A program made the position numbers and the translations under genes. Source: an uncultured Clostridia bacterium (GTDB taxonomy: Bacteria; Bacillota; Clostridia; UMGS1810). From it: a stretch of DNA of 64,000 nucleotides. The notes below the pieces were generated by a model, which searched no databases, had not been told where the DNA came from, and saw only the letters and a program-made list of their open reading frames with translations. Below are positions 42,156 to 53,300 of this stretch, one piece after another. How positions within the stretch are numbered: position 1 is the stretch's first letter; the number at the start of each line of letters is the position of its first letter. The stretch spans positions 1 to 64,000 of the forward strand of contig CAKSFP010000012.1 in NCBI GenBank assembly GCA_934454585.1, given 5' to 3'.

Positions 42156-42451
42156 GATGACTCATATCAGAAAAAGCATGATTATGCTGCAACCGGTAAA
42201 GGACCGATGCTCAAGATAGGTAACGATTTCGAGCTTGTAAAAGAAATAGAAAGATTGATGATAGACGAGAAAATGTCACCTTATGCAGCAGCAAGTATAA
42301 TAAATACATCCAATAAATTTAGTATAAGCATTTCATATAAAACACTCATGAGAGAATTAAAATGATTGAGCATTGGATAAATAATTACCCAAGAAGAATA
42401 TTTGGAGGTATGTCCTCGAATATGTTGAAAAAGCACTTAAATGCCGCTTAA
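42156..42451 (+). pseudogene. IS30-type transposase remnant
   Basis: Two short frames resemble parts of an IS30-family transposase. The first (42156-42365) ends TNTS-like text and reads FELVKEIERLMIDEKMSPYA then SISISYKTLMRELK, resembling the N-terminal HTH region; the second (42362-42451) reads HWINNYPRRIFGGMSSNM, resembling the extreme C-terminus. The large central catalytic part is missing. It is a decayed IS copy between the GH105 and GH106-like genes. Confidence 0.5.
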
Positions 42452-42508
42452 TATTTGTGGGCGTTTTATATTGCAATTTAGAAAAATTAAGAGTATGATA
42501 TAAAAATA

Positions 42509-42537
42509 TTGGAAAAACCACAAAAATAGTGTATAAT
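42509..42537 (+). promoter_or_regulatory. sigma-A type promoter for the GH106-like gene
   Basis: TTGGAA (42509-42514) and TATAAT (42532-42537) are separated by 17 bases, and the start codon is 31 bases beyond the -10. A ribosome binding site GGAAAGG follows. This would make the GH106-like gene separately transcribed. Confidence 0.7.
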
Positions 42538-42567
42538 TACTTATAATTTTTTTGGAAAGGAAAAATC

Positions 42568-45500
42568 ATGTGTCATAATTTCAAAAATCCATCAAACCGT
42601 TTTAGGGGATTTCCGTTTTGGGCGTGGAATTCCACTCTGAATGATGACGAGTTGAGAGAACAGATCGGCATATTTGAAAAAATGGGATTTGGCGGTTTTC
42701 ATATGCATGTGCGCCAAGGTCTGGAAGTTGAATATCTCAGCGATGACTTCATGCACGCTGTGTCTGTCTGCGCCGATGAAGCGGAGAGCAGGGGTATGTA
42801 TGCTTTTCTTTATGACGAAGACAGGTGGCCGTCGGGTGCGGCAGGCGGATTTGTCACAAAGAACAAAATGTACCGTCTGAAATATTTGCAGATGACGGCA
42901 GACGACTGTGCCGATTGCTATTGCACACCCGAGGAGGCGGCAGAGCACGGCGGTTGTTTGTTTGTGGCAGCTTTCGCCATACAAAAAGACTCTGACGGTT
43001 TTATGAACGGATACCGCCGTATAGAGCGAAATGAGGCTGCGGCGGACAAGAGATATTTTTTTGTTCGTGTTGCGCCGGGCGGTGAGCCGAGATATAATTA
43101 TCAATCGTACACGGACACTCTTAACAAGGACGCAATGGACGAATTTGTCAGAATAACCCACGAGGCATATTATCGCAATTTTGCCGACAAATTCGGCAAG
43201 ACCATACCGGCGATTTTTACCGATGAGCCGCAGACAATCCGTGTTGAGGCACTCGAGAACGGATTTTCAAAAAAAGAGGCTCATCTTGCGTGGACATTTG
43301 ACTTTGCCGAAACTTTTGAAAAATGTTTTGGATATGACATAACAGACAAGCTGCCGGAATTGTTTTTTACATCAAGGGGCAGCGGCGGTTTCAAGACTCG
43401 TTATGACTATCATCGCCATGTGAGCGAGCGATTTTGCGCCGCTTTTACAGACAACATAGGCAAATGGTGCGGTGCTCACGGCATCGCACTCACAGGTCAT
43501 GTTCTCGGTGAGGACAGCCTTTGGGAAATGTGCCTGACTCACAGCGATGCAATGCGCAATTACCGATATATGCAAATCCCCGGTATCGATGTGCTGTTCA
43601 ATGACGATTGCTTTACAACTGCGGTGCAGTGCCGTTCCGTTGTGCGCCAATTTGCCAAGAGCGGCATGGCGTCCGAGATGTTCGGCGTGACCGGCTGGGA
43701 TTTTGATTTCCGAGGGCAAAAATACCAGTGTGACTGGCAGATGTGCCTGGGAGTGACGATGCGTGTGCCTCATCTGGCATGGCAAACCATGAAAGGCGAG
43801 GGCAAACGGGATTATCCGGCGAGCATTTTTTATCAATCGCCGTGGTATACAGAGTATTCGTACATGGAAAATTATTTTGCCCGCGTGTGCTCCGTGCTTT
43901 CTCAGGGAGAGGCGGTGTGCCACACTGCGATTATCCACCCTGTGGAGACATACTGGATGCTGTCGGCATCAAAGGCGGAGAGCGGCGAAAAATGCGCCCA
44001 AGCGGACGCATGGTTCCATGAGCTTTGCCGAGCGCTGCTCACCGGCGGAGTCGATTTTGACTACATAGCCGAGTCGCTTGTTGACGACATGAATATCTCT
44101 GCACTGCCGTACGACACGATAATTGCGGCGGAATGTGTCACGCTGCGACCGTCTACAATAAAATTTTTGCACCGTTTCGCACAAAACGGCGGCAGGCTTA
44201 TCATAATGGGCACACCTCCGTCCATGAGTCTGGGCGAATTTTCGCATGACGCCGCATCATTGTGCACAGATGCCGAGTGTATTCCTTTCGACATGACGGA
44301 GCTGTTTGCATTGGTTCGCCCCGATGTGCTCATACAAAACTCTGACGGCACACGCACAAATGATTTGCTTTTCACACGCAGACACTGTGACGGCTGCGAC
44401 TGGATTTTTGTGGCGCAGGCAAAACAGCCGATTTTGCCGCACATTACGGATCGCCGCAGCATAACCGTCACGGTTGACGGAATGTATGTGCCGAAACTCT
44501 TTGACACACTCAGCGGCGATGTATGCGAAGTGAGCTGCACCGCAAACGGCGGCAAAACCAAGATGTATTTTGATATATGCAATTCGGACTCGCTGCTCAT
44601 TCAGCTGACTCCGACAGATGAAGGATATGAGCATTTTTGCGAAAAAAGAGAACCGTTCGGCGAGGAGATAATTCTCCCGTCTAAGGTTGACATAATATTG
44701 GCAGAGCCGAATGTTCTTCTTCTCGACCGTGCGGATTTTTATCTTGATGGCAAACTCGTCTGCAAGAATGAGGAGATGCTCCGTGCGGACAACGCCATTA
44801 GAGAGATCCTCGGTTTTGACAAAAGGGAGACAAAGGTTGTTCAGCCGTGGGCGGTCGCCGGCGAGCCTGAGGATCACACCGTGACGATGCGCTTTTCGGT
44901 TTTGAGCGACATCTGCTGCAACGATGTGCACATTGCGCTTGAGAACGGCGCAAAGGCGGAAATATCGCTAAACGGCATTGCGGCAGACAAGACGATATGC
45001 GGATATTATGTAGACAAAAACATTGTCACCCGTCCGCTGCCGCCGATAAAAAGCGGTCAAAACACACTTGAGATATCTGTTCCGTTCGGAGTTCGCACTG
45101 ATTTGGAAAACTGCTTTATACTCGGAGATTTCGGCTGCGAATGTGTCGGAGATCATATACGCATAACAGAAAAACCCGCCGAGCATTATTACGGCTCCGT
45201 TGTACACGGGGGATATCCTTTTTACGGCGGTAATCTTGAATATCGCACAGAATTTGAGCTTGACACAGCGTCGGATATACGACTTGCTGTTTCGCTTTAC
45301 GGGGGCACTTTTGTCAAGGTGCTCATTGACGGCGAAGAGGTGGGCAACATAGCTTTTGCGCCGTATGAGCTGACCGTAAGCGGCGTGGGAGCCGGAGTTC
45401 ACAGCCTCAGCTTTGTACTGTTCGGCAATAGGTACAATACATTCAGCTCGCTGCATAACCTCTCCGCAGATAAACCGAGGGTGTATATCGGCCCGGCATA

Positions 45501-45603
45501 TTGGCGCAGCAAAGGCGATAATTGGTCATATGAATATCACCAAAGAGAATTTGGTATACTCAAAAAACCGATATTGTGTGTTAAGCGACAAATTGGAATT
45601 TAG
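42568..45603 (+). CDS. GH106-like glycoside hydrolase (probable rhamnosidase)
   Basis: The 1011-residue protein has no signal peptide. It opens SNRFRGFPFWAWNSTLNDDE and has MGFGGFHMHVRQGLEVEYL and LYDEDRWPSGAAGG (residues 82-95), the pattern of large GH106-related glycosidases with an N-terminal catalytic barrel, DEP (about 215) and beta-sandwich domains behind. The last section WRSKGDNWSYEYHQREFGIL is the normal family end. The final residues and stop (QIGI then TAG) come from the repeat at 45588, so the insertion rewrote the tail. Confidence 0.7.
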   Translation: MCHNFKNPSNRFRGFPFWAWNSTLNDDELREQIGIFEKMGFGGFHMHVRQGLEVEYLSDDFMHAVSVCADEAESRGMYAFLYDEDRWPSGAAGGFVTKNKMYRLKYLQMTADDCADCYCTPEEAAEHGGCLFVAAFAIQKDSDGFMNGYRRIERNEAAADKRYFFVRVAPGGEPRYNYQSYTDTLNKDAMDEFVRITHEAYYRNFADKFGKTIPAIFTDEPQTIRVEALENGFSKKEAHLAWTFDFAETFEKCFGYDITDKLPELFFTSRGSGGFKTRYDYHRHVSERFCAAFTDNIGKWCGAHGIALTGHVLGEDSLWEMCLTHSDAMRNYRYMQIPGIDVLFNDDCFTTAVQCRSVVRQFAKSGMASEMFGVTGWDFDFRGQKYQCDWQMCLGVTMRVPHLAWQTMKGEGKRDYPASIFYQSPWYTEYSYMENYFARVCSVLSQGEAVCHTAIIHPVETYWMLSASKAESGEKCAQADAWFHELCRALLTGGVDFDYIAESLVDDMNISALPYDTIIAAECVTLRPSTIKFLHRFAQNGGRLIIMGTPPSMSLGEFSHDAASLCTDAECIPFDMTELFALVRPDVLIQNSDGTRTNDLLFTRRHCDGCDWIFVAQAKQPILPHITDRRSITVTVDGMYVPKLFDTLSGDVCEVSCTANGGKTKMYFDICNSDSLLIQLTPTDEGYEHFCEKREPFGEEIILPSKVDIILAEPNVLLLDRADFYLDGKLVCKNEEMLRADNAIREILGFDKRETKVVQPWAVAGEPEDHTVTMRFSVLSDICCNDVHIALENGAKAEISLNGIAADKTICGYYVDKNIVTRPLPPIKSGQNTLEISVPFGVRTDLENCFILGDFGCECVGDHIRITEKPAEHYYGSVVHGGYPFYGGNLEYRTEFELDTASDIRLAVSLYGGTFVKVLIDGEEVGNIAFAPYELTVSGVGAGVHSLSFVLFGNRYNTFSSLHNLSADKPRVYIGPAYWRSKGDNWSYEYHQREFGILKKPILCVKRQIGI

Positions 45604-45980
45604 CGGTGTGCAATTACAATATTATTTTTATAAAAAATAATATTTGGTTTTCATAAAGCCTCCCCTGTGCAAGCGGAGGTGGCAGCCGCAAGGCTGACGG
45701 AAGGGTTGTTGTGTCGGCTCACGATACGCACCACTCTGAATCCTTACGGCTCGTGTAAGTGTTTTTTATTCTTGCTCGCTCAGACAGGCAGTGCAGTGGC
45801 GCTGAACTCGCTCGCTAAGAATAAAAAACACTCACCCTCGCCTTGCGCAAAATTGCGCTGTTGTGTAAGGCTTGAGGTGCATATTATTTTTGGCAAAATC
45901 CATAGCCGTAGGGCGTGTTTTGCCAAAATATAATATGTACCTAAAGCCGAAACGCACCAACAGCTAAATTCCAATTTATC
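45588..45980 (+). mobile_element. 0.39-kb MITE-like repeat, copy 2
   Basis: It begins CAAATTGGAATTTAGC and ends CTAAATTCCAATTTATC. It matches copy 1 (40702-41094) with only a one-base insertion, a C/T change near the right end and changes at the left terminus, and is in the same orientation. It holds the GCCTCCC-type segment, conserved-loop hairpin copy D (45758-45832) and the second inverted repeat. It supplies the stop codon of the GH106-like gene. Confidence 0.85.
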
Positions 45981-46032
45981 TTACATAGAAGCCAACAAAT
46001 ATTTTATTAATTACAAAAAGGAGAAATGAAAA

Positions 46033-46737
46033 ATGTTTATTACTTATGCACACAGAGGAGCAAGCGAATACTGGCCGGAGAACACACTCAGCTCATTCTA
46101 TGCCGGCATTGACATGGGCGCGGACGGCGTGGAAACTGATGTTCAGCGCACAAAGGACGGGGTTCTGGTGATTTTTCATGACAAGACGCTGGAGCGTGTG
46201 ACCGGCGAGAGCGGCTGCATACAGGATTATACATATGACGAAATTTCCGCATTTTTTGTTCATAACGAAAAATACGGCAGAAAAGACAAAATAATCACCC
46301 TTGAAGAATTTTTGCATTTTATCGGCTGCCGTGACCTCACCTTTGCCATAGAGATTAAGGACGAGGGGATAGTAAAAGATGTCATTGACATGCTTGATAA
46401 ATACAATATGAAAGAAAAAACGATAATCACTTCATTCATATATTCGGAGCTTGAGGCGGCGTATGCCACCGGCAAAGGCTATAGACTCGGATATTTGTAT
46501 GAAAATACGACTGACGAAATTATTGACAAGCTGAAAAAAATCGAGGCGTTCCAGGCATGCCCGATTGCAGAATCGGTTACACCGGAACTTATCAAGACTT
46601 TGCACGACAACAGACTTGAATGCAGAGCATGGGGCGTGTTTGACACCGACATAATGAAACGCACCTGCGATGCGGGTGTTGACGGCGGCATGACAGTCAA
46701 TTTTCCGGATAAGTTGATTGAATATCGCAACAAATAA
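46033..46737 (+). CDS. glycerophosphodiester phosphodiesterase
   Basis: The 234-residue cytoplasmic enzyme hydrolyses glycerophosphodiesters to glycerol-3-phosphate and alcohol. It shows the GDPD signature: H7-R8 (AHRGA), E16 in PENT, E34 and D36 (DGVETDVQ), and H49 in IFHD, which act in metal binding and catalysis. RBS is AAAGGAG. It has its own terminator. Its link to the polysaccharide locus is unclear; teichoic acid or lipid turnover is possible. Confidence 0.9.
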   Translation: MFITYAHRGASEYWPENTLSSFYAGIDMGADGVETDVQRTKDGVLVIFHDKTLERVTGESGCIQDYTYDEISAFFVHNEKYGRKDKIITLEEFLHFIGCRDLTFAIEIKDEGIVKDVIDMLDKYNMKEKTIITSFIYSELEAAYATGKGYRLGYLYENTTDEIIDKLKKIEAFQACPIAESVTPELIKTLHDNRLECRAWGVFDTDIMKRTCDAGVDGGMTVNFPDKLIEYRNK

Positions 46738-46752
46738 TTTTTGAGAAAAATT

Positions 46753-46792
46753 AAGCCACGGAAATGTACAGCATGCATTTCCGTGGCTTTGT
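46753..46792 (+). terminator. terminator after the phosphodiesterase gene
   Basis: AAGCCACGGAAATG (46753-46766) pairs perfectly with CATTTCCGTGGCTT (46776-46789), loop 9 bases, followed by TTGTGT. It is a strong 14-bp stem 15 bases after the stop. Confidence 0.7.
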
Positions 46793-46806
46793 GTATAATC
46801 ATTAAT

Positions 46807-46968
46807 TTACTTTTTCAAAATTCCAAGCTCACCGAGCATTTCGGCAACATTTCCTTCTCGGCTGATGTCGGTTTTGCGGTTTGCTTTCAGCTCTGCCACA
46901 CTCCTGCCCATTCTGCCGTCCGTTATCATTTTTATAATCCTTTTTGCTTCATATAAAATAGGATATTT
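46807..46968 (-). pseudogene. gene fragment in the 46.8-47.5 kb intergenic region
   Basis: On the minus strand a frame ends with TAA at 46807-46809 and reads KMITDGRMGRSVAELKANRK then ISREGNVAEMLGELGILKK, which looks like a real protein C-terminus, but a stop lies directly upstream. Another minus-strand frame (46969-47223) ends SVYEYYNTRYEV. Both may be remains of lost genes. The rest of 46.8-47.48 kb is AT-rich with no gene recognised. Confidence 0.3.
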
Positions 46969-47481
46969 TTAAACTTCATATCTTGTGTTATAGTATTCAT
47001 ATACGGAAATCTCTCCTTTTGTAGTTTGGTGTGGTAACTTAACTATAACACATTTTGAGCGGTTTCCGTATTCTTTTTTTACCGACATATTTTTGTTCAA
47101 ACTCGTTTTGAATAAAAATATGCCGGAATGTAACACATCTATTGTAAACCTACAAATTATGTAATCAATATTGTAATTATACCTTGACATAAGGGTTTGT
47201 GTAATGTACAATAATGTAATCATATAATAATTATATTATTGTTTTTGTTGAGACAGCAAAGTATTATAGGACGTGTAAAACGGATATTGAGAAGGTATAT
47301 GGGGTTGAAACAAGCACGAAAGAACAAAGAGTAAAGACGAAAAAATACATATTTATAATATCTTTAATATGCTATAATCAAATTACAATAGTATTTATAT
47401 GATTTATACACTTATAAAAGGTGCTATAGATTATATAATCGGAAGTATAATAAATAATTTTAAGGAAAGAGGTCGAAAACT

Positions 47482-50298
47482 ATGTTGAAAAAGAAATTGT
47501 CATGCATTTTAGCTGTAGTTACGGCGGTAAGTGTACTCTCTACTGTTGGGTTTGCACAGACGGAAGAAACAAAGTTATTTGGGGACACATTTGAAAACGG
47601 ATTAAGTTCTGATATCTGGAATATAATGCCGGATTCAGGACTTGGAGAAGTCAGAAGCGACCAGATAAAATATCTGAAGACGTCCGCCACAGAAAATGCG
47701 GAATTTACTTATGAATATTCCGCCAAAAAAGAAGATGTTTCATTTAACATATCTGTAAATGCGGCTGAATGGAAACAAGATGGTGAGGCTTTTGAAGTTT
47801 ATGTAAGATATGTGGATGCAGCTAACTATTTCAAGTTAACATACACTCCGTCAAACGGTACATTTACGCTTTTTAAATGTGTAGGCGGTGTAGAAACACC
47901 AATCACAACAGCAGAAAAGCAGCTTGCGGCAGGTACGGATTATAAAATTTCGCTTCAGGCAAAACACGGCGTTGTTCGTTTTGAACTGGACGGAATTACT
48001 TTAATTCAGGACTATACGGGAATTGATAATTTCAATAAGGAAGCAGCGAGCAATTATGCTAAGTTTAAAACGCTTAGTCAGGAGCTTAAAATCACCAATC
48101 TAAATATAAGCGAGGAAGATACGCTTCTGCATCAAAAGTTTGCGAATACAGGATGGATAATGACAGACAGTAATGGGAAAAACGACCCAAATGGCATCAC
48201 TTTTACCGATGGTGCATATACCCCGCAGGATGATTCACTGCTCATCAGCGGTGCCCAGACAGCACGGATACAACAAAGCGAGTGGGAGTATTCCAATAAG
48301 GGTACAGACTTTGCAAGAACAGAAGCCATATTTGTTATGAGACTAGACAATGGTCCAGATGACACCGATACAAGTGGTGGAAATATGGGATTTGAGAATT
48401 TGCATTTCAGAACATGTGTGAATGCTAATAACGCCGCAATGTATCTCGCAAGGATTTGGCGCGACGGATATGCGTTAGGCGACAATTATGGTGCAAATAA
48501 CCACAATGAGGCGGTAAAGAAAGATGGCTGGGGACATGATTATGGCTTCAGACCGTATGCTAAAGATGGAAAGTATCATACATATAGAGTGGTTACAGAA
48601 CCCAATTCGGATTTTAGCAAGGTTACAATGACTTTGTACATAGACGGCGTTGAACATCTTAAATGGGAAGATGACGCGCCTGTTAGATATGATCCCGAAG
48701 AGTGGAAAGATAGGATTCTTGCAGGAGGTTTTGAATTCGCAACAACACAATCGGTTACTAAGCTATCTCTTAAATCTTATGAATTAAGGGATATAACAGG
48801 CAGTGACAAGTCAATTTATACAGAGAGCTTTAACAGCACGGATAATTGGAAAAATACAGAAATTGTAACAGAAGGTGAAAATGCTAATAAATACTATATA
48901 ACAACCGAGAATGATAACGGTATGCTTGTTGTAAGCGATAAGAACTGGAAAAATATTGAGGCTGAAACAGATGTGAAGTTTGATTCAATGCCGTCAAATG
49001 CATCTCTTGAAAATTATGCAGGAATCATTGCAAGATATGTAAATGAGAATAACTACATAATGGGTGCATATTCGCCTTATGCATCAGCAGAAAACAAAGG
49101 AACCGTTTTTATTCAGTCAATGGTAAACGGAACAGCGAACACTATTGCAAGCAAAGAAATTCCAGCTTTTGAGACAGGTACAACTCATAAAATCGGCATC
49201 GGCGTAAAGGATGGCTCGGCTATAATATTAGTTGACGGTAAAGCAGTTTTGAACGCACCTATCAGCACAAATGAAAATACACTTTACGGTTCGGTGGCTT
49301 TGAAGAGCAACAATCTTGCAACCAAGTTTGATAATGTTGCAGTAACAGGAACACCGTATTATTTTGTTGAAGAATTTAATTACGCCTCAGATTGGTCAGC
49401 ATATAAGGTGGGAGACAGGACATCGGGTGTTAATAATGTCACACTGAATAATGACGGAACGATAACAACGGCTAATAATACAGAAATCCTTCTTTATGCG
49501 GATGAAAACTCAACAGCTTCATGGGATGATGTTGAAATGACTATAAAGATGAAAACAAATGCAACAGATTTGTCCGGTATGTACATAAGGGGCGGCGTTG
49601 ATGAAACTAATGCCAATTACTATATTGAAAACGGATCAACTTCAACACTTGGACTTAATGCAAAATGGGGCACAGTACTTGCAAATACTCAGGGTACCGT
49701 TTCAGTTCCGAACGACAGTATGTTTGAAGTTAAATTAAGACTCACGGATGAAAAGACGGCTGACGGAAAGGATGCGGTAAGAATCCGCTATACAGTAAAT
49801 GGAGTGGAACAAATTAACTATCTTGACGATGGCTCAGTGGCACAGGGTGCAACTGAAAATGATCCAAATGTAAAGGCGCTTTTGGACCAATATCCGCTAA
49901 CAGCGGCTTCGCATGGCAGAGGGTTTAGTATTGTCAACACAAATGACAGAATGAATGTAATTGACTCAATTATCATCAGAGATCCGGATGCGGGAAATGT
50001 TACAGCGAATGTATCAGCTCCTGAAACCTTTTCTGCCAATGAAAATATTACAGCAAAGCTAACTGTTGATAATAAGAGTTATGAAACGGTTGAAACGATG
50101 TTCATAATTGCGCTTTATAATGGTGATGAACTAATTGATGTTGATATTACATATCCTCATACGGCAGCGGATAAAAAATCGGAGTTTACTGCAACAATCA
50201 ATTCAGGTGCGGCAACCAAGATGAAAGTATTTGCATGGGATGGTTGGAACAAAATGCTTCCTATTGCACAGCCAGCGGTTTCAACGCTGACAGAATAA
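47482..50298 (+). CDS. secreted multidomain glycan-binding protein
   Basis: The 938-residue protein has a signal peptide (residues about 1-27, ending VGFAQ). Four concanavalin/LamG-like domains follow at about 30-205, 210-435, 445-630 and 635-840; each begins with a phrase like FGDTFENGL, ESFNSTDNW or EEFNYASDW. The C-terminal 90 residues are an Ig-like domain ending KMKVFAWDGWNKMLPI. No catalytic motif is clear. RBS is AAGGAAAGAGG. It may bind plant polysaccharide on the cell surface. It opens the more AT-rich part of the locus. Confidence 0.65.
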   Translation: MLKKKLSCILAVVTAVSVLSTVGFAQTEETKLFGDTFENGLSSDIWNIMPDSGLGEVRSDQIKYLKTSATENAEFTYEYSAKKEDVSFNISVNAAEWKQDGEAFEVYVRYVDAANYFKLTYTPSNGTFTLFKCVGGVETPITTAEKQLAAGTDYKISLQAKHGVVRFELDGITLIQDYTGIDNFNKEAASNYAKFKTLSQELKITNLNISEEDTLLHQKFANTGWIMTDSNGKNDPNGITFTDGAYTPQDDSLLISGAQTARIQQSEWEYSNKGTDFARTEAIFVMRLDNGPDDTDTSGGNMGFENLHFRTCVNANNAAMYLARIWRDGYALGDNYGANNHNEAVKKDGWGHDYGFRPYAKDGKYHTYRVVTEPNSDFSKVTMTLYIDGVEHLKWEDDAPVRYDPEEWKDRILAGGFEFATTQSVTKLSLKSYELRDITGSDKSIYTESFNSTDNWKNTEIVTEGENANKYYITTENDNGMLVVSDKNWKNIEAETDVKFDSMPSNASLENYAGIIARYVNENNYIMGAYSPYASAENKGTVFIQSMVNGTANTIASKEIPAFETGTTHKIGIGVKDGSAIILVDGKAVLNAPISTNENTLYGSVALKSNNLATKFDNVAVTGTPYYFVEEFNYASDWSAYKVGDRTSGVNNVTLNNDGTITTANNTEILLYADENSTASWDDVEMTIKMKTNATDLSGMYIRGGVDETNANYYIENGSTSTLGLNAKWGTVLANTQGTVSVPNDSMFEVKLRLTDEKTADGKDAVRIRYTVNGVEQINYLDDGSVAQGATENDPNVKALLDQYPLTAASHGRGFSIVNTNDRMNVIDSIIIRDPDAGNVTANVSAPETFSANENITAKLTVDNKSYETVETMFIIALYNGDELIDVDITYPHTAADKKSEFTATINSGAATKMKVFAWDGWNKMLPIAQPAVSTLTE

Positions 50299-50332
50299 CA
50301 GATAAATAATTGAGAGGAGAGCTACAGATTAT

Positions 50333-53300
50333 ATGAAGAAAACAATTAAAATAATAACAGCGGCGCTTTCAGCATGGGTCTTGTTGTGCAGCAGTGTTTT
50401 TGCTGAGGGTAACTTCACTTATCAGGGAGAAAGCAATTTGTTTTCTGAAAGCTTTGATTCTCGAACGATTGCATCAAATTCAAGCGGCGCTGCTGTTGAG
50501 CAGGTTGACGGAAGGGATGTACTCAAGCTTTCGGGAGAGAATGCCCATCTATCAATGAAGGAAACAGATACTTGTGAATATGGGTTTTCTGCTGATATAT
50601 GTATGGTGGATGCAAGCTCAGGCAGCTATGCCGGACTTTCAATAGGGGAGGGCAATTCGGGTGCATATAGGCTGTTAATCTATCCGAAAGAAAAAAAGGC
50701 AAAGATTTTAAAGAATAATACCATTCTTGCAGAAAAAAAGGTGAATTTAGGCGATTGGAATAATGTTAAAATTGCAGTGAAGGATGGAATTATTCGCGCT
50801 ATGATGAATAATGCGGTTGTTATGACTGTATATGATGCAACTCCTCTTTCGGGTAGGGGTTCAAGTGTGAGTGCGAATGGGCTTACCGCTTATTTTTCAA
50901 GTGTTTTACTTGAAACAGAATCCTCGTATTATTATGAAAATTTTGAAAGCGGTGCGATATATTCGGTAAATTCAGATGTGATAAGACCTGCCGAAACAAG
51001 AGGAGATGCAGCAGGTGAATGGATTGTACAGGTTGATGAGGGTAAAAATATAATGACAACAAAGGGATATTCCTCATATTCAAAAATAGTATACCCCTTT
51101 GCAAAAAAGGAACAGAGTAACAGCAGCGCAGTTGTTCTCAATATGAAGAACAGCGACTGGAATGCAGAAGACGGTAACGGTTTTTCCATATACAGTCGTT
51201 ATCAGGCGGGAAATATGAGTTACAGGCTGCGTTTTTATAATAGCACTGCGGTTATAGAAAAGGTTGCACCGTCAAATGTTGTAACGGCACTCGCAACAAG
51301 CGCTAAAATGAATATTTCTTCAAAGAATTATTATGAGGTCGCTTTTGAAACAATCAATGATGAAAAAGGCGCAGTTACACTGAACGCATATTTTGACGGA
51401 AAGCTTGCTGCAAGTGCAAAGGATACAGAACAACCATATCTGAGCGGGGATTATGCTATAGAATGTACGGGGGAGATTCGTCCGTACATAGATGAAATCA
51501 ACTGCATTTCAATAACCGAGCCTATGTATAAGCTGTATGCCGAGGGCAGGAAGCAAAAGGCGGTAGATGTGTACTTTAATGATGACAGAGTTGATACAAC
51601 TGTTATTATGGAAGGAACACAGGCACTTATGGATGCGGCAAAAGTAGCAGAGCTTGCAGAAGTTACCGTTACTTCCAATACAGAAAGCGGGCTTGTTGCG
51701 GAAAAATACGGAATGAAAATTAAAATTCCTGCAAATTCCTCTGTTTATACCGTAAACGGCAATGAAGTGAATATGCAAGCAACGGCACAGGTTATAAACG
51801 GAGTCTTATACGTTCCGGTAAGAGCCGTATTGGAGCCTTTTGGCGCAACGGTCTCATATGATAATGAAGAAAAGAAACTCAATATTACATATGATTCTAC
51901 GCTGTTGGAAAATAGTACAATTTACACAAAAGATAATGTAATTCTTGCCTTGGAACCTGATGCAAAGGCTATCAGATTTATGAAAATTTTGGGCTCTGAG
52001 GTAAGCATTTTGGGTGATGAAAATCCAATTTGGACTTGCTACTATGTAGACAATAATGTAAGGGCTTTAAACGCAACAAATTGGGTGGACACCTCACAAG
52101 CAGCATTGCCGATCAGCTACGGTCAGCGATGGGATATGGGAAATTGTACAGCAAACAGCTTACAGGCAGAGGTTACAGGTACTTCGTATGACGAAAATAC
52201 AGGTAAGCTGACTATCAATTATTCACATAAAGATTCTGATGTAACTATGTATTTTACACTTTCCGGTCAGAATGTGTATATTGATTCAACGGTTAAAAAT
52301 AAATCAGAATATCCGCTCCAGTTTATTGAATCGCCGACGGGGTGGAGGGTTAATTATTCTAAAAATAACACCGTTATTGTAGACCAGATAGGATACGCCA
52401 TAGAATATGAGAATGTAAATTATCAGCAGTATACCGAAGGATATATGTTTAACGGCTTTATCGTAAACGGTGATAACCCGTTCTTTGTTCACTATGTGGA
52501 ACCGGAGTATGGCAAGAGTGACAAAAAAATCCGTGCAACGCAGTCAGAAATGAAAGGACCGCAGGAAAATAAAGGCTTTTTTACCACCAAAAAGGGTACT
52601 ATTGTTTGGGCGGAACAGGGTGAGTCAAGAGATGCTATGAAGGTATCAATAGGTGTATATGACACACTGAAAGATGCGGCGGTTGAATGGTGTGAATCTA
52701 ACTATCCTCAAATGCGTACTCTTGATGAAAAGGCGCAAGAGAGTATCAGGGATAAGATGCCGCACTCTTATCAGCTGTATTCAACATTTGTGAAATTCAA
52801 AGATATGAAGAAGTTTGCTGACGCACTTCCGGGAATGCCTATGCATCATATCGGAAACAAGACAATGCATAAGAGAACCGATAAGAATGGAAATGAAGTC
52901 GGGGATTATTTCGATGCATTCCCGAATTATTTCCCACCGAGTGCGGTTCATGGAACGGAGGAAGAACTCGCCGATGCCATTGGGCATATAACAAATGATT
53001 TAGGTCAGTTGTTCCTGCCGAGACAGAGTCTGTATTACTATACAGAGGGCAGTGACTTTGCAAAGGATATCGGAGTTGAAGATGAGTCGTCTTTAGCTAT
53101 GGTAAGAATTGACGGAAAGCCTCAGCAGGGCATCTGGATTGAACCGGGTTATCTTGCTTCGCCGTCTTCAAAGAAGGCGCAAGAACAGTATCAGAAGTAT
53201 TTTGATAAGTGGACCGGTATGGGCGCTAATACATTCTTTACAAACGTAATCGGCGCAATAACAAGCTATACTCACAGGTATGATTTCCATCCCGATGCAG

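Noticed and set aside
42592..43161. 189-codon minus-strand frame in the GH106-like gene
   Set aside because: Antisense to conserved GH106-like motifs and without a start signal.
46969..47223. 84-codon minus-strand frame as a gene
   Set aside because: AT-rich, no ribosome binding site and no recognised motif; only its last 30 or so residues look protein-like, so it is treated as a possible remnant.
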